Positions 1 through 6,953 are shown, counted from the first letter of the stretch. The stretch: DNA of 8,410 bases from BRH-c25 sp035417425 (GCA_035417425.1 DAOLPD010000138.1:1-8410), one strand, 5' to 3'. Program-made: numbers and translations. The notes: generated by a model not told the origin, from the letters alone.

Positions 1-115
1 GGTTTATGTGCGTCAGGATTTTACAAGTATCAAGCTCTGATTCTGTCCAAAGCTGATATCGTGCGAGTCGATATACAAGGCTAGTGCTCTGGGAGTATGA
101 CTGCAAACTTCAGAT
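1..115 (+). repeat. Right part of structured repeat, copy 1 (cut by window edge)
   Basis: Positions 1-108 match 7187-7294 with 5 substitutions and no gaps (at 55, 71, 81, 84 and 93). Only the 3' part is inside the window: the second half of the apical hairpin, then the whole right arm of the long stem. After CAAAC at 104-108 the copies diverge for a few bases, but both then carry AGATAT (112-117 here, 7299-7304 there). The element runs directly into the stop codon (117-119) of the minus-strand membrane-protein gene. Positions 109-115 (TTCAGAT) are the reverse complement of the bases just left of copy 2 (7040-7046), suggesting the original element ended in an inverted repeat slightly longer than the shared 108 bases. 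Confidence 0.85.
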
Positions 116-116
116 A

Positions 117-749
117 TTAAGCCCTTCTTCTGAACCTGCTTATCAGTATCAATACCCCTGCTCCTATCATCAGTAGAGGCCAGATGTAATCCCTCTTTAA
201 ATAGATCGTATGCCATGTTATTAACTCAAAGCTTACGGCATATGCAAATATCCCGGCCATCAGCAATATGTTTGCCGGTATCAATGGCCAGTTGGACTTT
301 CCCATATAGGCTGTCAGGTATATCACATAAAAAGCGAAGCCAAGCAGCAAAAATATGCTTGGGGATGCATATCTGTCGTTGAAAAATCTCAGCAATAAAA
401 GGTATACTCCGGCAGCGGGAAGTATCACCCCCGGAAAAATAAAGCCTTCAATATGTTTTGAATAATATAAGAATATAAATATTATTCCCACTGCTATAAG
501 CATCGTTTCAAAAGCCATATCGATACGGAACAGCCTGATATCCCGTAATACCGCCACCAAGCCTATAGCTGCAAAGATTCCTCCGAAAATAATAAAGGGC
601 TGTTCTTTCTTAATATAATATGCATAAAGCAGACCCAGCCCAAGGAAAAGAGTCAGCAAGCTTCCCGTTCCAATATTATAATTTTTCAGGTACATACATA
701 TGCCTAGGAGTATCAGGGCTATCCCTATCAGTGCATTTTTCTTGTTCAT
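117..749 (-). CDS. Polytopic membrane protein of unknown function
   Basis: The 210-residue product is almost entirely hydrophobic, with about eight likely transmembrane segments (near residues 6-21, 28-46, 51-68, 78-96, 102-122, 129-149, 154-176 and 189-207) and a basic tail, RFRRRA. I do not recognise a specific family. The recurring pattern of a glycine-rich hydrophobic stretch, and 'WPLL..GAGVLIL' near the end, resembles the short membrane repeats of DUF5668/LiaI-like proteins, but this is only a resemblance. No catalytic motif is visible. The ATG at 747-749 has AAGGAG 11 bases upstream, slightly far but with no better in-frame start. It lies downstream of the CvpA gene on the same strand, separated by about 120 bases holding a folded element. 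Copy 1 of the structured repeat begins right at its stop codon. Confidence 0.8.
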   Translation of the reverse strand: MNKKNALIGIALILLGICMYLKNYNIGTGSLLTLFLGLGLLYAYYIKKEQPFIIFGGIFAAIGLVAVLRDIRLFRIDMAFETMLIAVGIIFIFLYYSKHIEGFIFPGVILPAAGVYLLLLRFFNDRYASPSIFLLLGFAFYVIYLTAYMGKSNWPLIPANILLMAGIFAYAVSFELITWHTIYLKRDYIWPLLMIGAGVLILISRFRRRA

Positions 750-771
750 TAATTCAACAACTCCTTACGAC

Positions 772-864
772 ATGTTTTTCAGTTAGAAGTTCTCTGTTGT
801 GAGAGCACTCAGCGCAAGCTGCGTGCGGCAGCAACAGTTCATAGAACATCTTGCTGAAAAACAT
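772..864. repeat. Folded intergenic element with nested inverted repeats
   Basis: This lies between the CvpA stop (872) and the ribosome binding site of the membrane-protein gene (about 761-766). An 11-bp perfect inverted repeat closes it: ATGTTTTTCAG at 772-782 and CTGAAAAACAT at 854-864. Inside are GTTCT/AGAAC (789-793 with 843-847), CTGTTG/CAACAG (794-799 with 832-837), and two small apical hairpins: TGAG/CTCA (800-803 with 808-811) and GCTGC/GCAGC (818-822 with 828-832, sharing one base with the preceding stem). It has no U-tract after the outer stem, so it is not a standard terminator. It could be a small mobile palindromic unit, an RNA processing site or a leader structure. Confidence 0.65.
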
Positions 865-871
865 TTCTGCC

Positions 872-1507
872 TTATTTATTCAAAAGGTCAATGGCTGCAG
901 TCCATATCCATCCTAGTATGAAGTTATAATCATAAAAGTACTCTGCAAGGGCAGATGCCTCTATTCCGTCTGAGATTCCCGAAAGAGGCTTTATAGCAGA
1001 AATAGGCGTTATTATTGTAAATATCAGCATAATTATTATAATATTTTTTGCAAGGCCGACTATTGCCCCCCCTATACTGTTAACTTCTCTCAGACCAGGT
1101 AATTCAACTACATCGATAAGAATGTTTTCGGCAATTCCAAGAATGAATCTTACGGCAATAAATATGATCAGTACAGATATTGCATTTATTATAAGTACTG
1201 AAACAAATGTGTTCAAATCGCTGGTAAAGCTGTTACTTATGGAAAAAACCGCACTTTCACCCGAAGGAGACATTAATATGTTTTTTACAAAAGCTTTTTC
1301 TGAAAGAAAACCTGTTATCTTCTCTTCCAATGCAGTATTCTCCACCAAAAACAAAGTTAAGGCTTTATAGTAAGTTTTTGCAACCATAATTGATGCCAAT
1401 AAACATATGATGCTGAATACTGACTTCAGAAACCCCTTCCTGAAGCCGATAATGACACCAACGGCAAGAATTGCAATTATCAGGTAATCAATCCAATTCA
1501 TAGGCAT
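872..1507 (-). CDS. CvpA family membrane protein
   Basis: The 211-residue protein fits the CvpA family, small integral membrane proteins first linked to colicin V production in E. coli; their role in Firmicutes is poorly known. It opens with MNWIDYLIIAIL and a GFRKGF stretch at residues 21-26, a typical family pattern where the first membrane helix turns into the cytoplasm. Further hydrophobic segments lie near 28-46, 101-123 and 145-170. The conserved 'ELPGLREVNSIGGAIVGL' stretch (135-152) precedes the last strong helix. Start: the ATG at 1505-1507 has AGGAGG six bases upstream; an ATG two codons later is less well placed. It begins 17 bases after the stop of the DUF5711 gene, so the two are probably co-transcribed and perhaps translationally coupled. 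Confidence 0.9.
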   Translation of the reverse strand: MPMNWIDYLIIAILAVGVIIGFRKGFLKSVFSIICLLASIMVAKTYYKALTLFLVENTALEEKITGFLSEKAFVKNILMSPSGESAVFSISNSFTSDLNTFVSVLIINAISVLIIFIAVRFILGIAENILIDVVELPGLREVNSIGGAIVGLAKNIIIIMLIFTIITPISAIKPLSGISDGIEASALAEYFYDYNFILGWIWTAAIDLLNK

Positions 1508-1524
1508 CTTTGGCCTCCTTTGTG

Positions 1525-2622
1525 CTATTTTATATACTCCAGCTGAAGAAGCCTTCTGTTTGAAGTTATATACACCTTATTATCCGAATTCATATAAGCG
1601 GTGCTTATATCCACATTTGACTCATACCTTGCATTAAGCTCTCCTTTATGGGTGAGTATCATCAATTCATCAGCATAGTATACTAGAAGATTGCTTTTCA
1701 GAGGAAATATTCCCAATGGTGCAGACTTTATCTCCGTATGGCTTTGCTCCCGCATATTGGAATCATAGCATACCAGATATTGCTTACCTTTAATTTGCAA
1801 TGCCATTGCGACAATATGACTGCTCATTGCTGCACTGCTGATTTCACCTTCAATTTTGACTTCCTGATGAAGACTGCCATCATTTTTGTAAGTGTAAACT
1901 GTGTTTTCTCCCATGGCAAGCAGCCTGTTATCTTTACTGTAGCTAAGCTTTGAGATAATGACATTGTCATAATTTTTTGCCCACAGTATATCCCCTTTAA
2001 TGCTATATGTTATTATTTTTGTCTTAATTATTTCTGATGAAGTGTCAACAATTGAAATCGAAAATACCCCGCTGCCTTCTGCAAATGATAATATATGAGC
2101 ATTGTCCACAGACATACTTCCGATTTTACTTCCATCCTGCTTGAATACTTCGGCATGGCTTCCTGTCATTCCCTTGTATTCTACCAGGAAGCTTCCGTTA
2201 TCCTCTGTAAAAATATCAATAATCTCATAATCCGACTTGTATGTCCAGAGGAGTTTCCCCTGAAGTGTATAGTAATGGATGTTATTGACTGAATCAATTA
2301 TTATGATATTTTGCCCTGCATCAGCCATCCTGGCGGCTTTTCCGGGCAGCTTGCAGCTCCATTCCGTATCCCCTTTTATATTCTTCGCTCTGATGTTTTC
2401 TGCCTGTGCCTCAATTAGAAGATCATTCACATAGTATATGGCACTGCTGCTTTGTGATACAGCCGACACTTCTCCGGTAACCGCAAGTTTGTTTTTTCCG
2501 CCTGCAATAAAAGAAGATTTTTGGGTTGTTTTGTTGTTTATGTAAAGTAGAATGACAAGTACCGATACTATAATCAGCAAAAGAAGCAATGCGGTTGTTT
2601 TTTTCGATCTTACTTTTTGCAA
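1525..2622 (-). CDS. DUF5711-like membrane-anchored beta-propeller protein
   Basis: The product of about 365 residues has a basic N-terminus, one transmembrane helix (LLLLLIIVSVLVILLYI, about residues 11-27) and a long extracytoplasmic part. That part has repeats of the WD/PQQ-propeller kind: blades such as 'KGDTEW', 'QGKLLWTY' and 'KGDILWAKNY', each with G-x-x-x-W after a turn. Size, topology and position just upstream of cvpA fit the DUF5711 family of clostridia, whose function is unknown; a structural or binding role at the cell surface is inference. Start choice: an in-frame GTG at 2629-2631 has no usable Shine-Dalgarno, and itself forms part of GAGAGGTG. The TTG at 2620-2622 sits six bases after that GAGAGGTG, so I prefer it; using GTG would add three residues. 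Confidence 0.82.
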   Translation of the reverse strand: MQKVRSKKTTALLLLLIIVSVLVILLYINNKTTQKSSFIAGGKNKLAVTGEVSAVSQSSSAIYYVNDLLIEAQAENIRAKNIKGDTEWSCKLPGKAARMADAGQNIIIIDSVNNIHYYTLQGKLLWTYKSDYEIIDIFTEDNGSFLVEYKGMTGSHAEVFKQDGSKIGSMSVDNAHILSFAEGSGVFSISIVDTSSEIIKTKIITYSIKGDILWAKNYDNVIISKLSYSKDNRLLAMGENTVYTYKNDGSLHQEVKIEGEISSAAMSSHIVAMALQIKGKQYLVCYDSNMREQSHTEIKSAPLGIFPLKSNLLVYYADELMILTHKGELNARYESNVDISTAYMNSDNKVYITSNRRLLQLEYIK

Positions 2623-2761
2623 ATCAAGCACCTCTCATAATATATACGAATAATTTCCAATAAAGTATTCATAAAAAGCCCATATTTATTTGATTGCACA
2701 TAGGCTTCAGATACTGCTGTTTGAAAACATATGGTTATTGTATCTGATACTGAATAATATA

Positions 2762-2767
2762 ATTATA
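2762..2767 (-). promoter_or_regulatory. Possible -10 box for the DUF5711-cvpA genes
   Basis: On the minus strand this is a perfect TATAAT, about 140 bases before the DUF5711 start, in the gap between it and yyaC. No good -35 box stands 17 bases upstream, so the assignment is weak. It lies next to an 8-bp inverted repeat (TTATTGTA at 2735-2742 and TACAATAA at 2766-2773). The region is AT-rich, where a chance match is likely. Confidence 0.25.
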
Positions 2768-2810
2768 CAATAAAACACTTTGTGCCACATCCGGTTAATT
2801 TTAAATCCTT

Positions 2811-2841
2811 TGAATTTACTCAATGTGTTTTGGTAATACTC
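2811..2841 (+). promoter_or_regulatory. Putative sigma-F/sigma-G promoter of yyaC
   Basis: TGAATT at 2811-2816 is followed after 18 bases by AATACTC at 2835-2841, overlapping GGTAATACT at 2832-2840. The latter fits the forespore sigma-F -10 pattern GGnnAnAnT, and TGAATT resembles a sigma-G -35 box (TGAATA). The start codon of yyaC is at 2873, giving a leader of roughly 25-30 bases. B. subtilis yyaC is known as a forespore gene, so a promoter of this class is expected. Read by eye only. Confidence 0.4.
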
Positions 2842-2872
2842 TATGTAGATATTTCAGATAAAGGAGTTCGGA

Positions 2873-3520
2873 ATGTTGAAGATAAAATATGAAAGAACAG
2901 TTGATATTAATAAACCTTATTCCTTTTCTTATTTCTGCAATTACTTAGAGGAATGCATGAGTATTTTCTATGATAAAAGCCATACCGACATTGTAATTGT
3001 GTGCATAGGAACAGACAGAGCTACAGGCGACTGCCTGGGCCCATTGATAGGATACAAAGTAAAGGATATGAAGTATAAAAATGTACATGTTTATGGTACC
3101 CTGGATGAGCCTGTCCATGCAAAGAACCTTTGTGAGTATATGGAGCTTTTCAGGAAATTTGACAATCCCTTTATCATTGCCATTGATGCATGTCTCGGCA
3201 GATATGAACGGATAGGCTATATAAATATAAAGGAAGGCCCCTTGTCTCCTGGCTCGGGTGTTAATAAGAATCTTCCTGCTATCGGCCATATAAATATCAC
3301 AGGAATAGTGAATGTAGGCGGTTTTATGGAAATAATGATTCTTCAAAATACAAGGCTCAGTGTAGTTATGAACATGGCAAGCCTTATAGCAAACGGCCTT
3401 AAATACAATATGTGGAAAATGAACAAAAGAGCGATATCTGATAACTCGCTGATAAACCGGCAGATTGCTTCAGCAGCAAGTGAAGACAAGTTTCTTGATT
3501 ATTTAGAGAATAAGAATTAA
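2873..3520 (+). CDS. yyaC: YyaC family spore protein (GPR-like fold)
   Basis: The 215-residue product carries the signature of the YyaC family of sporulating Firmicutes: 'IVCIGTDRATGDCLGPLIG' at about residues 42-60, 'VYGTLDEPVHAKNL' at 73-86, 'IIAIDACLGR' at 101-110 and 'GPLSPGSGVNKNLPAIG' at 122-138. The fold is related to germination protease and hydrogenase-maturation peptidases, where acidic residues such as D48/D53 and D105 would bind metal. A real protease activity is not shown by the sequence. Length is about normal for the family. The ATG follows AGGAG by six bases. It is the only plus-strand gene here. Its stop lies five bases from the stop of the convergent GGDEF gene, with no obvious terminator between, so the transcripts could overlap. 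yyaC lies near spo0J in B. subtilis as well. Confidence 0.93.
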   Translation: MLKIKYERTVDINKPYSFSYFCNYLEECMSIFYDKSHTDIVIVCIGTDRATGDCLGPLIGYKVKDMKYKNVHVYGTLDEPVHAKNLCEYMELFRKFDNPFIIAIDACLGRYERIGYINIKEGPLSPGSGVNKNLPAIGHINITGIVNVGGFMEIMILQNTRLSVVMNMASLIANGLKYNMWKMNKRAISDNSLINRQIASAASEDKFLDYLENKN

Positions 3521-3525
3521 ATAGG

Positions 3526-4695
3526 TTATGCGCGGCAAATAGTATTTTTTCCCTTGCTCTTGGCTTTGTATAATCCTTTGTCTGCAGCCTGTATCAGTTC
3601 ATGTACGGTCTGTCCGTCATGAGGGTAGGTCGCAATGCCTATTGATACGGTGAATCTGGGATTGCTTGTTTCGTTTACCTTCTTCCTGAAGCGCTCTGCC
3701 ACAAATCTCGCTTCATTCTCCGACAAAGTTGGAAGTACAATAATAAACTCATCCCCCCCGTATCTTCCTATGTAGTCTACTTCCCTGATATTCCCTGAAG
3801 CGATAGATGCCAGAGATTTCAGGCATTTGTCTCCGGTAATGTGCCCCAGGGAATCATTTATTGTTTTGAAGTTATCTATATCAAACATTAATATTGAGAA
3901 GGCTTCCATTTTCTTGCTCATAATAAGCTTTTCAATGATATTAAGTATTGTGATCTTATTAAGGGTCTTTGTGAGCATATCTGTCTTGGATATTTCCAAC
4001 AGCCTTTCATTAGTTCTTTCAATTTCAAATACTCTTTTCTTTACCTCTTTATTAAAGGAATCTTTCATGTTTTCTATCAATTCATCAGCTTCATTGACCT
4101 TTTTTATAATCAAATCATAGGTTGTCCTAAAGAAATGGAACAAAAAATATGCATATGCACTGAACTTGACTACAAATATTGCTTCATTTATGTAAACTTG
4201 ATTTTCAACAAATCCGAGCAGTATACCTGCAAGCCAAACAGCCAATGGCCTGGTCAGTTTCCTATCTGCATTCCTTTTTTTATTGAACACAATAGCCGCA
4301 ACAATGCATGCTGCCGTGAGAATATTTCGGAGTGCGGCTGAGAGTGTATAGTATATGAAATTTTCCGCCTTTATTGCACACATAGACAATATCAGGGTAA
4401 AAGCGGCAATAACAATAATCGTTAGTTTTTGATTTTTTATGTTGTAGGGGTAAATTATAAGAAGGAGAATGCCTGCAGACAAACAAAACTCAGAGAATGA
4501 TAGTATTAGATTTATCGGGGTATCCGGAGAGAAAATAAAGACTGAACAGCACAATCCAAAGGGTATGAAAAACGCCCAGCCCAGCAGCTTGAAAAGCGAA
4601 GCTGTTCTGTTCATACTTATGGTATATGATGCAATGAAAAAAGAAAAACAACTCATTGCAATAAAAAGTATCCTATCATATGCAACCTGATACAT
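3526..4695 (-). CDS. Membrane-bound diguanylate cyclase (GGDEF)
   Basis: The 389-residue enzyme is predicted to make cyclic di-GMP from two GTP. Residues 1-195 are hydrophobic, with about six or seven transmembrane helices and no recognised sensor family. A linker with coiled-coil character (about 195-238) joins them to the GGDEF domain (about 238-389). The domain has a variant DxLTxxxNK opening (240-247, with K where G is usual), 'FDIDNFKTINDSLGH' (271-285) with metal-binding D272, and an intact GGDEF at 313-317, so it should be active. R304-E-V-D307 lies exactly five residues upstream of GGDEF and is the expected product-inhibition I-site. The ATG at 4693-4695 has AAGGG about nine bases upstream. 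The gene follows a gap full of palindromes, one of which contains a likely promoter. Confidence 0.93.
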   Translation of the reverse strand: MYQVAYDRILFIAMSCFSFFIASYTISMNRTASLFKLLGWAFFIPFGLCCSVFIFSPDTPINLILSFSEFCLSAGILLLIIYPYNIKNQKLTIIVIAAFTLILSMCAIKAENFIYYTLSAALRNILTAACIVAAIVFNKKRNADRKLTRPLAVWLAGILLGFVENQVYINEAIFVVKFSAYAYFLFHFFRTTYDLIIKKVNEADELIENMKDSFNKEVKKRVFEIERTNERLLEISKTDMLTKTLNKITILNIIEKLIMSKKMEAFSILMFDIDNFKTINDSLGHITGDKCLKSLASIASGNIREVDYIGRYGGDEFIIVLPTLSENEARFVAERFRKKVNETSNPRFTVSIGIATYPHDGQTVHELIQAADKGLYKAKSKGKNTICRA

Positions 4696-4736
4696 TACAT
4701 GCTACCCTTTCATTTTTATTCCGACAATTAACATAT

Positions 4737-4889
4737 ATATTATATCATAAATCCGTAAGGATTTAAGATATCCGCCCATGTGCGTTTTGCGGGGCAAAAA
4801 ATCGCACGAGCATATGTTCCGCCGGAGGCATATAATATTCTCATTTATGAGAATATTATATCATAAATCCGCAATGATTTATGATATCC
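4737..4889. repeat. Cluster of five hairpins bounded by 37-bp direct repeats
   Basis: A 37-bp sequence at 4737-4773 recurs at 4853-4889 with three mismatches. Each copy is itself palindromic: the second has a perfect 12-bp stem, ATATCATAAATC with GATTTATGATAT around CGCAAT (4858-4887). Between them are GTGCG-TTTTGC with GCAAAA-CGCAC (4780-4807), ATATG with CATAT (4812-4816 and 4829-4833) around TCC/GGA, and a perfect 13-bp stem, TATAATATTCTCA with its complement around TTTA (4831-4860). The unit fills the gap between the YkuS-family gene and the GGDEF gene. It holds no reading frame. It looks like a compound intergenic repeat or non-autonomous mobile unit, though I do not recognise a named family. 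Confidence 0.75.
4739..4767 (-). promoter_or_regulatory. Possible promoter of the GGDEF gene inside a palindrome
   Basis: On the minus strand the left palindrome contains TGATATAAT, an extended -10 box (TATAAT at 4739-4744). Seventeen bases upstream is a weak -35, CTTAAA (4762-4767). The leader to the ATG at 4695 would be about 35-40 bases. The same TGATATAAT recurs in the second copy of the repeat, so either copy could supply a start point. Part of the -10 is built into the repeat's AT-rich palindrome, so it may be coincidental. Confidence 0.4.
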
Positions 4890-4947
4890 TGTTAAAACAT
4901 GCATCACTTATATGAAAGCTGACCTGTTCTATTATTATGAAATGTTG

Positions 4948-5226
4948 TTAAAGCAGAGGGCTATATACTCTTGTCTCCAATATTCTTATTATATCCTCCA
5001 TAGATTTGTTTGTTACATTCACCAACAGAGCCCCATATGATATATTTCCGTTTGATAAGGCTGCGGCCGAAGGTACATTATTTACTTCATAGTAAGGAAC
5101 CGTATCCGCCTCCTTGTATAGGACTGCATCAGCCATTCTGTTTTCTCCTATATAGAATACTTCGTTCCCTCTGCTTTCCAGTTCGCTTTTTATATCTTCC
5201 AAGCCGCGCTGTATTGCAATTATCAT
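4948..5226 (-). CDS. YkuS / UPF0180 family small protein
   Basis: This 92-residue protein begins MIIAIQRGLEDIKSELESRG, followed by 'VFYIGE' and a central VPYYEVNNV. That resembles the UPF0180/YkuS family of small Firmicute proteins, of unknown biochemical function. The fold is probably a compact alpha/beta domain; no signal peptide or membrane helix is visible. Start choice: a longer frame begins at 5262, but the ATG at 5224-5226 has a perfect GGAGGT (5233-5238 on the plus strand) six bases upstream and matches the family N-terminus, so the upstream 12 residues are rejected. That ribosome binding site lies in one arm of a hairpin. It is downstream of the DUF4446 gene on the same strand, with about 66 bases between them. 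Confidence 0.82.
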   Translation of the reverse strand: MIIAIQRGLEDIKSELESRGNEVFYIGENRMADAVLYKEADTVPYYEVNNVPSAAALSNGNISYGALLVNVTNKSMEDIIRILETRVYSPLL

Positions 5227-5230
5227 AAAA

Positions 5231-5282
5231 ATACCTCCATAGCAACTTATTGTGCAATACAATTAGTATCCTATGAAGGTAT
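5231..5282 (-). promoter_or_regulatory. Hairpin covering the YkuS-family ribosome binding site
   Basis: ATACCTCCATAG (5231-5242) and CTATGAAGGTAT (5271-5282) pair over 11 of 12 positions, the remaining pair being A-C on the minus strand. In the minus-strand mRNA the whole GGAGGT is in the 3' arm, so the stem would hide it from the ribosome. The loop contains a small inner stem, ATTGT/ACAAT. The 3' arm is followed by TTTTT and the 5' arm preceded by AAAAAA, so it also resembles an intrinsic terminator between the DUF4446 and YkuS-family genes. On the plus strand a T-run follows too (5284-5289). Confidence 0.6.
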
Positions 5283-5292
5283 GTTTTTTATT

Positions 5293-5799
5293 CTATATTT
5301 GTGTACATTTCAGGCTCCTGTTCAATACCAGTTCTTCTTCAACAGAAAGAGGATATTTTGATGTTCCTTTGCTTACAGGCTTGGCATAACCTATAAATTC
5401 ATTTCTTCCATAGATACCTGTAATTATGATACCGTCATTAAAATTGTCAAGCATAGCTATGGAAAAACTCTGATCGCTTCCTGTATCACTAAAGGCATTG
5501 TATCTAATTATGTTGCATTTCTGTATACATTTGTCCATCTGATTCTTTACATTTATCAGATCTTCGCTTATAATGTTCACTCTTTCTATTGCCGCTTCCA
5601 TATTCTCTATATGCCCCAGCAGCATGCCCTCAAAGTTCTTGCCCGAAGAGCCCCTCATGAATTTCTTGTATTTATCATTCATCCCAGAAAGCCTGACAGA
5701 CAATATGAGATTCCAAACAAACATTATAAACAGTAATGCTGTAATAGATATCAAAATTATAGTATTGTATTCTTTTATAATATTATCCATGATACTCAT
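5293..5799 (-). CDS. DUF4446 family membrane protein
   Basis: This 168-residue protein has one N-terminal transmembrane helix (about 13-34), a charged helical stretch with coiled-coil character (about 40-95), and then the family's most conserved part: 'RYNAFSDTGSDQSFSIAMLDNFNDGIIITGIYGRNEFIGYAKPV' (99-142), ending near a 'LSVEEE' segment. This matches DUF4446, a family often found near spo0J in clostridia and of unknown function. The probable topology is a short outside tail with the domain in the cytoplasm, though this is inference. The ATG at 5797-5799 has AGGAG eight bases upstream; an ATG three codons later has weaker spacing. The Shine-Dalgarno overlaps the stop of the aminotransferase gene, 11 bases upstream, indicating one transcript with translational coupling. 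Confidence 0.92.
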   Translation of the reverse strand: MSIMDNIIKEYNTIILISITALLFIMFVWNLILSVRLSGMNDKYKKFMRGSSGKNFEGMLLGHIENMEAAIERVNIISEDLINVKNQMDKCIQKCNIIRYNAFSDTGSDQSFSIAMLDNFNDGIIITGIYGRNEFIGYAKPVSKGTSKYPLSVEEELVLNRSLKCTQI

Positions 5800-5810
5800 C
5801 CCCTACTCTC

Positions 5811-6953
5811 CTATAACAAGGTTCCAATGTTTTCAATAGCATTAAGTGCCTCACCTACTTGTTCTTTCGTATTGAAAAAACCAAAGCTGAACCTTACGGT
5901 GCCTTGTTCCATGGTTCCTATTGTTCTATGGGCCATAGGTGCGCAGTGAAGTCCCGATCTTGTTGCTATATCAAATGTCCGGTCAAGAATATAGCTTATT
6001 TCTGAAGAACCCGTGTCTCCTACGTTGATTGATACAACAGGGGCTTGCTTACTTATATCTTTAATGCCGTATACTTTAACATTTTTCATCTCCGCCAATC
6101 CATCCAGAAAGTATCTTACAAGCTCCTGTTCATGAGATCTTATTATATCAATTCCTTTGCTCTTTATGAAGCTTAAGCCTGCACACAGGCCCGCAATCCC
6201 TGGTGTGTTGTGAGTTCCGCTTTCAAAGCGGTCAGGCATGATATCGGGCTGATACAATAATTCGGATTTGCTTCCGGTTCCTCCTTCCTGCAAAGGGGTC
6301 AGCTCCAAGCCTCTTCTTATACACAATCCACCTGTCCCCTGGGGTCCCATAAGGCTTTTATGTCCCGCAAAAGCCAGCATGCTTATGTTCATCTTTTCCA
6401 TATCTATTTCGAATACACCGGCAGTCTGTGAAGCATCAACAAGAAAAGCCAATCCATGCCTTTTCGCCAGAGCTCCAATGTCCTCAATGGGTATGATTGT
6501 TCCCACAACATTCGAAGCATGGGTAGCAGCAATAAGCGCCGTTTCCTTCTTAATTTCCTTCTCAATGCTGCCAATATCAATTTCTCCGTATTCATTGCAT
6601 TGTACTATTGTCGTTTCTATATCGAGTTTTTCCAGAACCTTCAATGGCCTCATTACCGAATTATGCTCCATGCTTGTGGTTATTACATGACTGCCCCTTT
6701 TTAAGAAACCTTTGAGAGCCAGATTCAATGCCTCTGTAGCATTATGAGTCAATATAACATTATCGGGTGAATCTGCGTTAAACAACTCTGCCAGTAACTC
6801 CCTGGCTTCAAGAAGTACCCTGCCTGATTGGAGGGAAAGCTTGTGTCCGCCTCTTCCCGGATTTGCGCAATAATTCCTGAGACAATCATCAACAGCCCTG
6901 TATACTGATTCGGGTTTCGGAAATGTAGTAGCTGCATTATCTAAATATATCAT
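5811..6953 (-). CDS. Class V aminotransferase, cysteine desulfurase-like
   Basis: The 380-residue PLP enzyme belongs to the cysteine desulfurase (NifS/SufS-like) group, which removes sulfur from cysteine to give alanine. It begins MIYLDNAATTFPKPESV, the typical N-terminus. H97 (in SMEHNS) should stack on PLP, D173 (VDASQ) binds the pyridine nitrogen, and K199 (AFAGHKSLMGPQGTGGL) forms the Schiff base. C337 in 'RSGLHCAPMAH' is where the persulfide would form. Every catalytic position is present, so it is likely active. The subtype is the 'cysteine desulfurase family' common in clostridia, and its substrate is not proven. No SufU or IscU scaffold is beside it. The ATG has AAGGAG six bases upstream, immediately beyond a parS site, and the gene leads an apparent operon with DUF4446 and YkuS. 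Confidence 0.92.
   Translation of the reverse strand: MIYLDNAATTFPKPESVYRAVDDCLRNYCANPGRGGHKLSLQSGRVLLEARELLAELFNADSPDNVILTHNATEALNLALKGFLKRGSHVITTSMEHNSVMRPLKVLEKLDIETTIVQCNEYGEIDIGSIEKEIKKETALIAATHASNVVGTIIPIEDIGALAKRHGLAFLVDASQTAGVFEIDMEKMNISMLAFAGHKSLMGPQGTGGLCIRRGLELTPLQEGGTGSKSELLYQPDIMPDRFESGTHNTPGIAGLCAGLSFIKSKGIDIIRSHEQELVRYFLDGLAEMKNVKVYGIKDISKQAPVVSINVGDTGSSEISYILDRTFDIATRSGLHCAPMAHRTIGTMEQGTVRFSFGFFNTKEQVGEALNAIENIGTLL

Noticed and set aside
13..216. A 67-codon minus-strand open frame over the left repeat
   Set aside because: It overlaps the end of the membrane-protein gene in another frame and reads through the structured repeat; no ribosome binding site or family resemblance.
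2945..3346. A 133-codon minus-strand open frame opposite yyaC
   Set aside because: Antisense shadow of a clearly recognised gene; the composition is unlike a real protein and no ribosome binding site was seen.
4737..4889. A c-di-GMP riboswitch upstream of the GGDEF gene
   Set aside because: The palindromes do not reproduce the GEMM core or its tetraloop-receptor arrangement; repeated symmetric stems fit a repeat unit better.
5227..5262. Upstream start for the YkuS-family protein
   Set aside because: It would add 12 residues not expected in the family and would place the perfect GGAGGT inside the coding region.
6268..6690. A 140-codon plus-strand open frame inside the aminotransferase gene
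   Set aside because: Antisense shadow; the minus-strand protein has all catalytic motifs, and the shadow has no recognisable domain.
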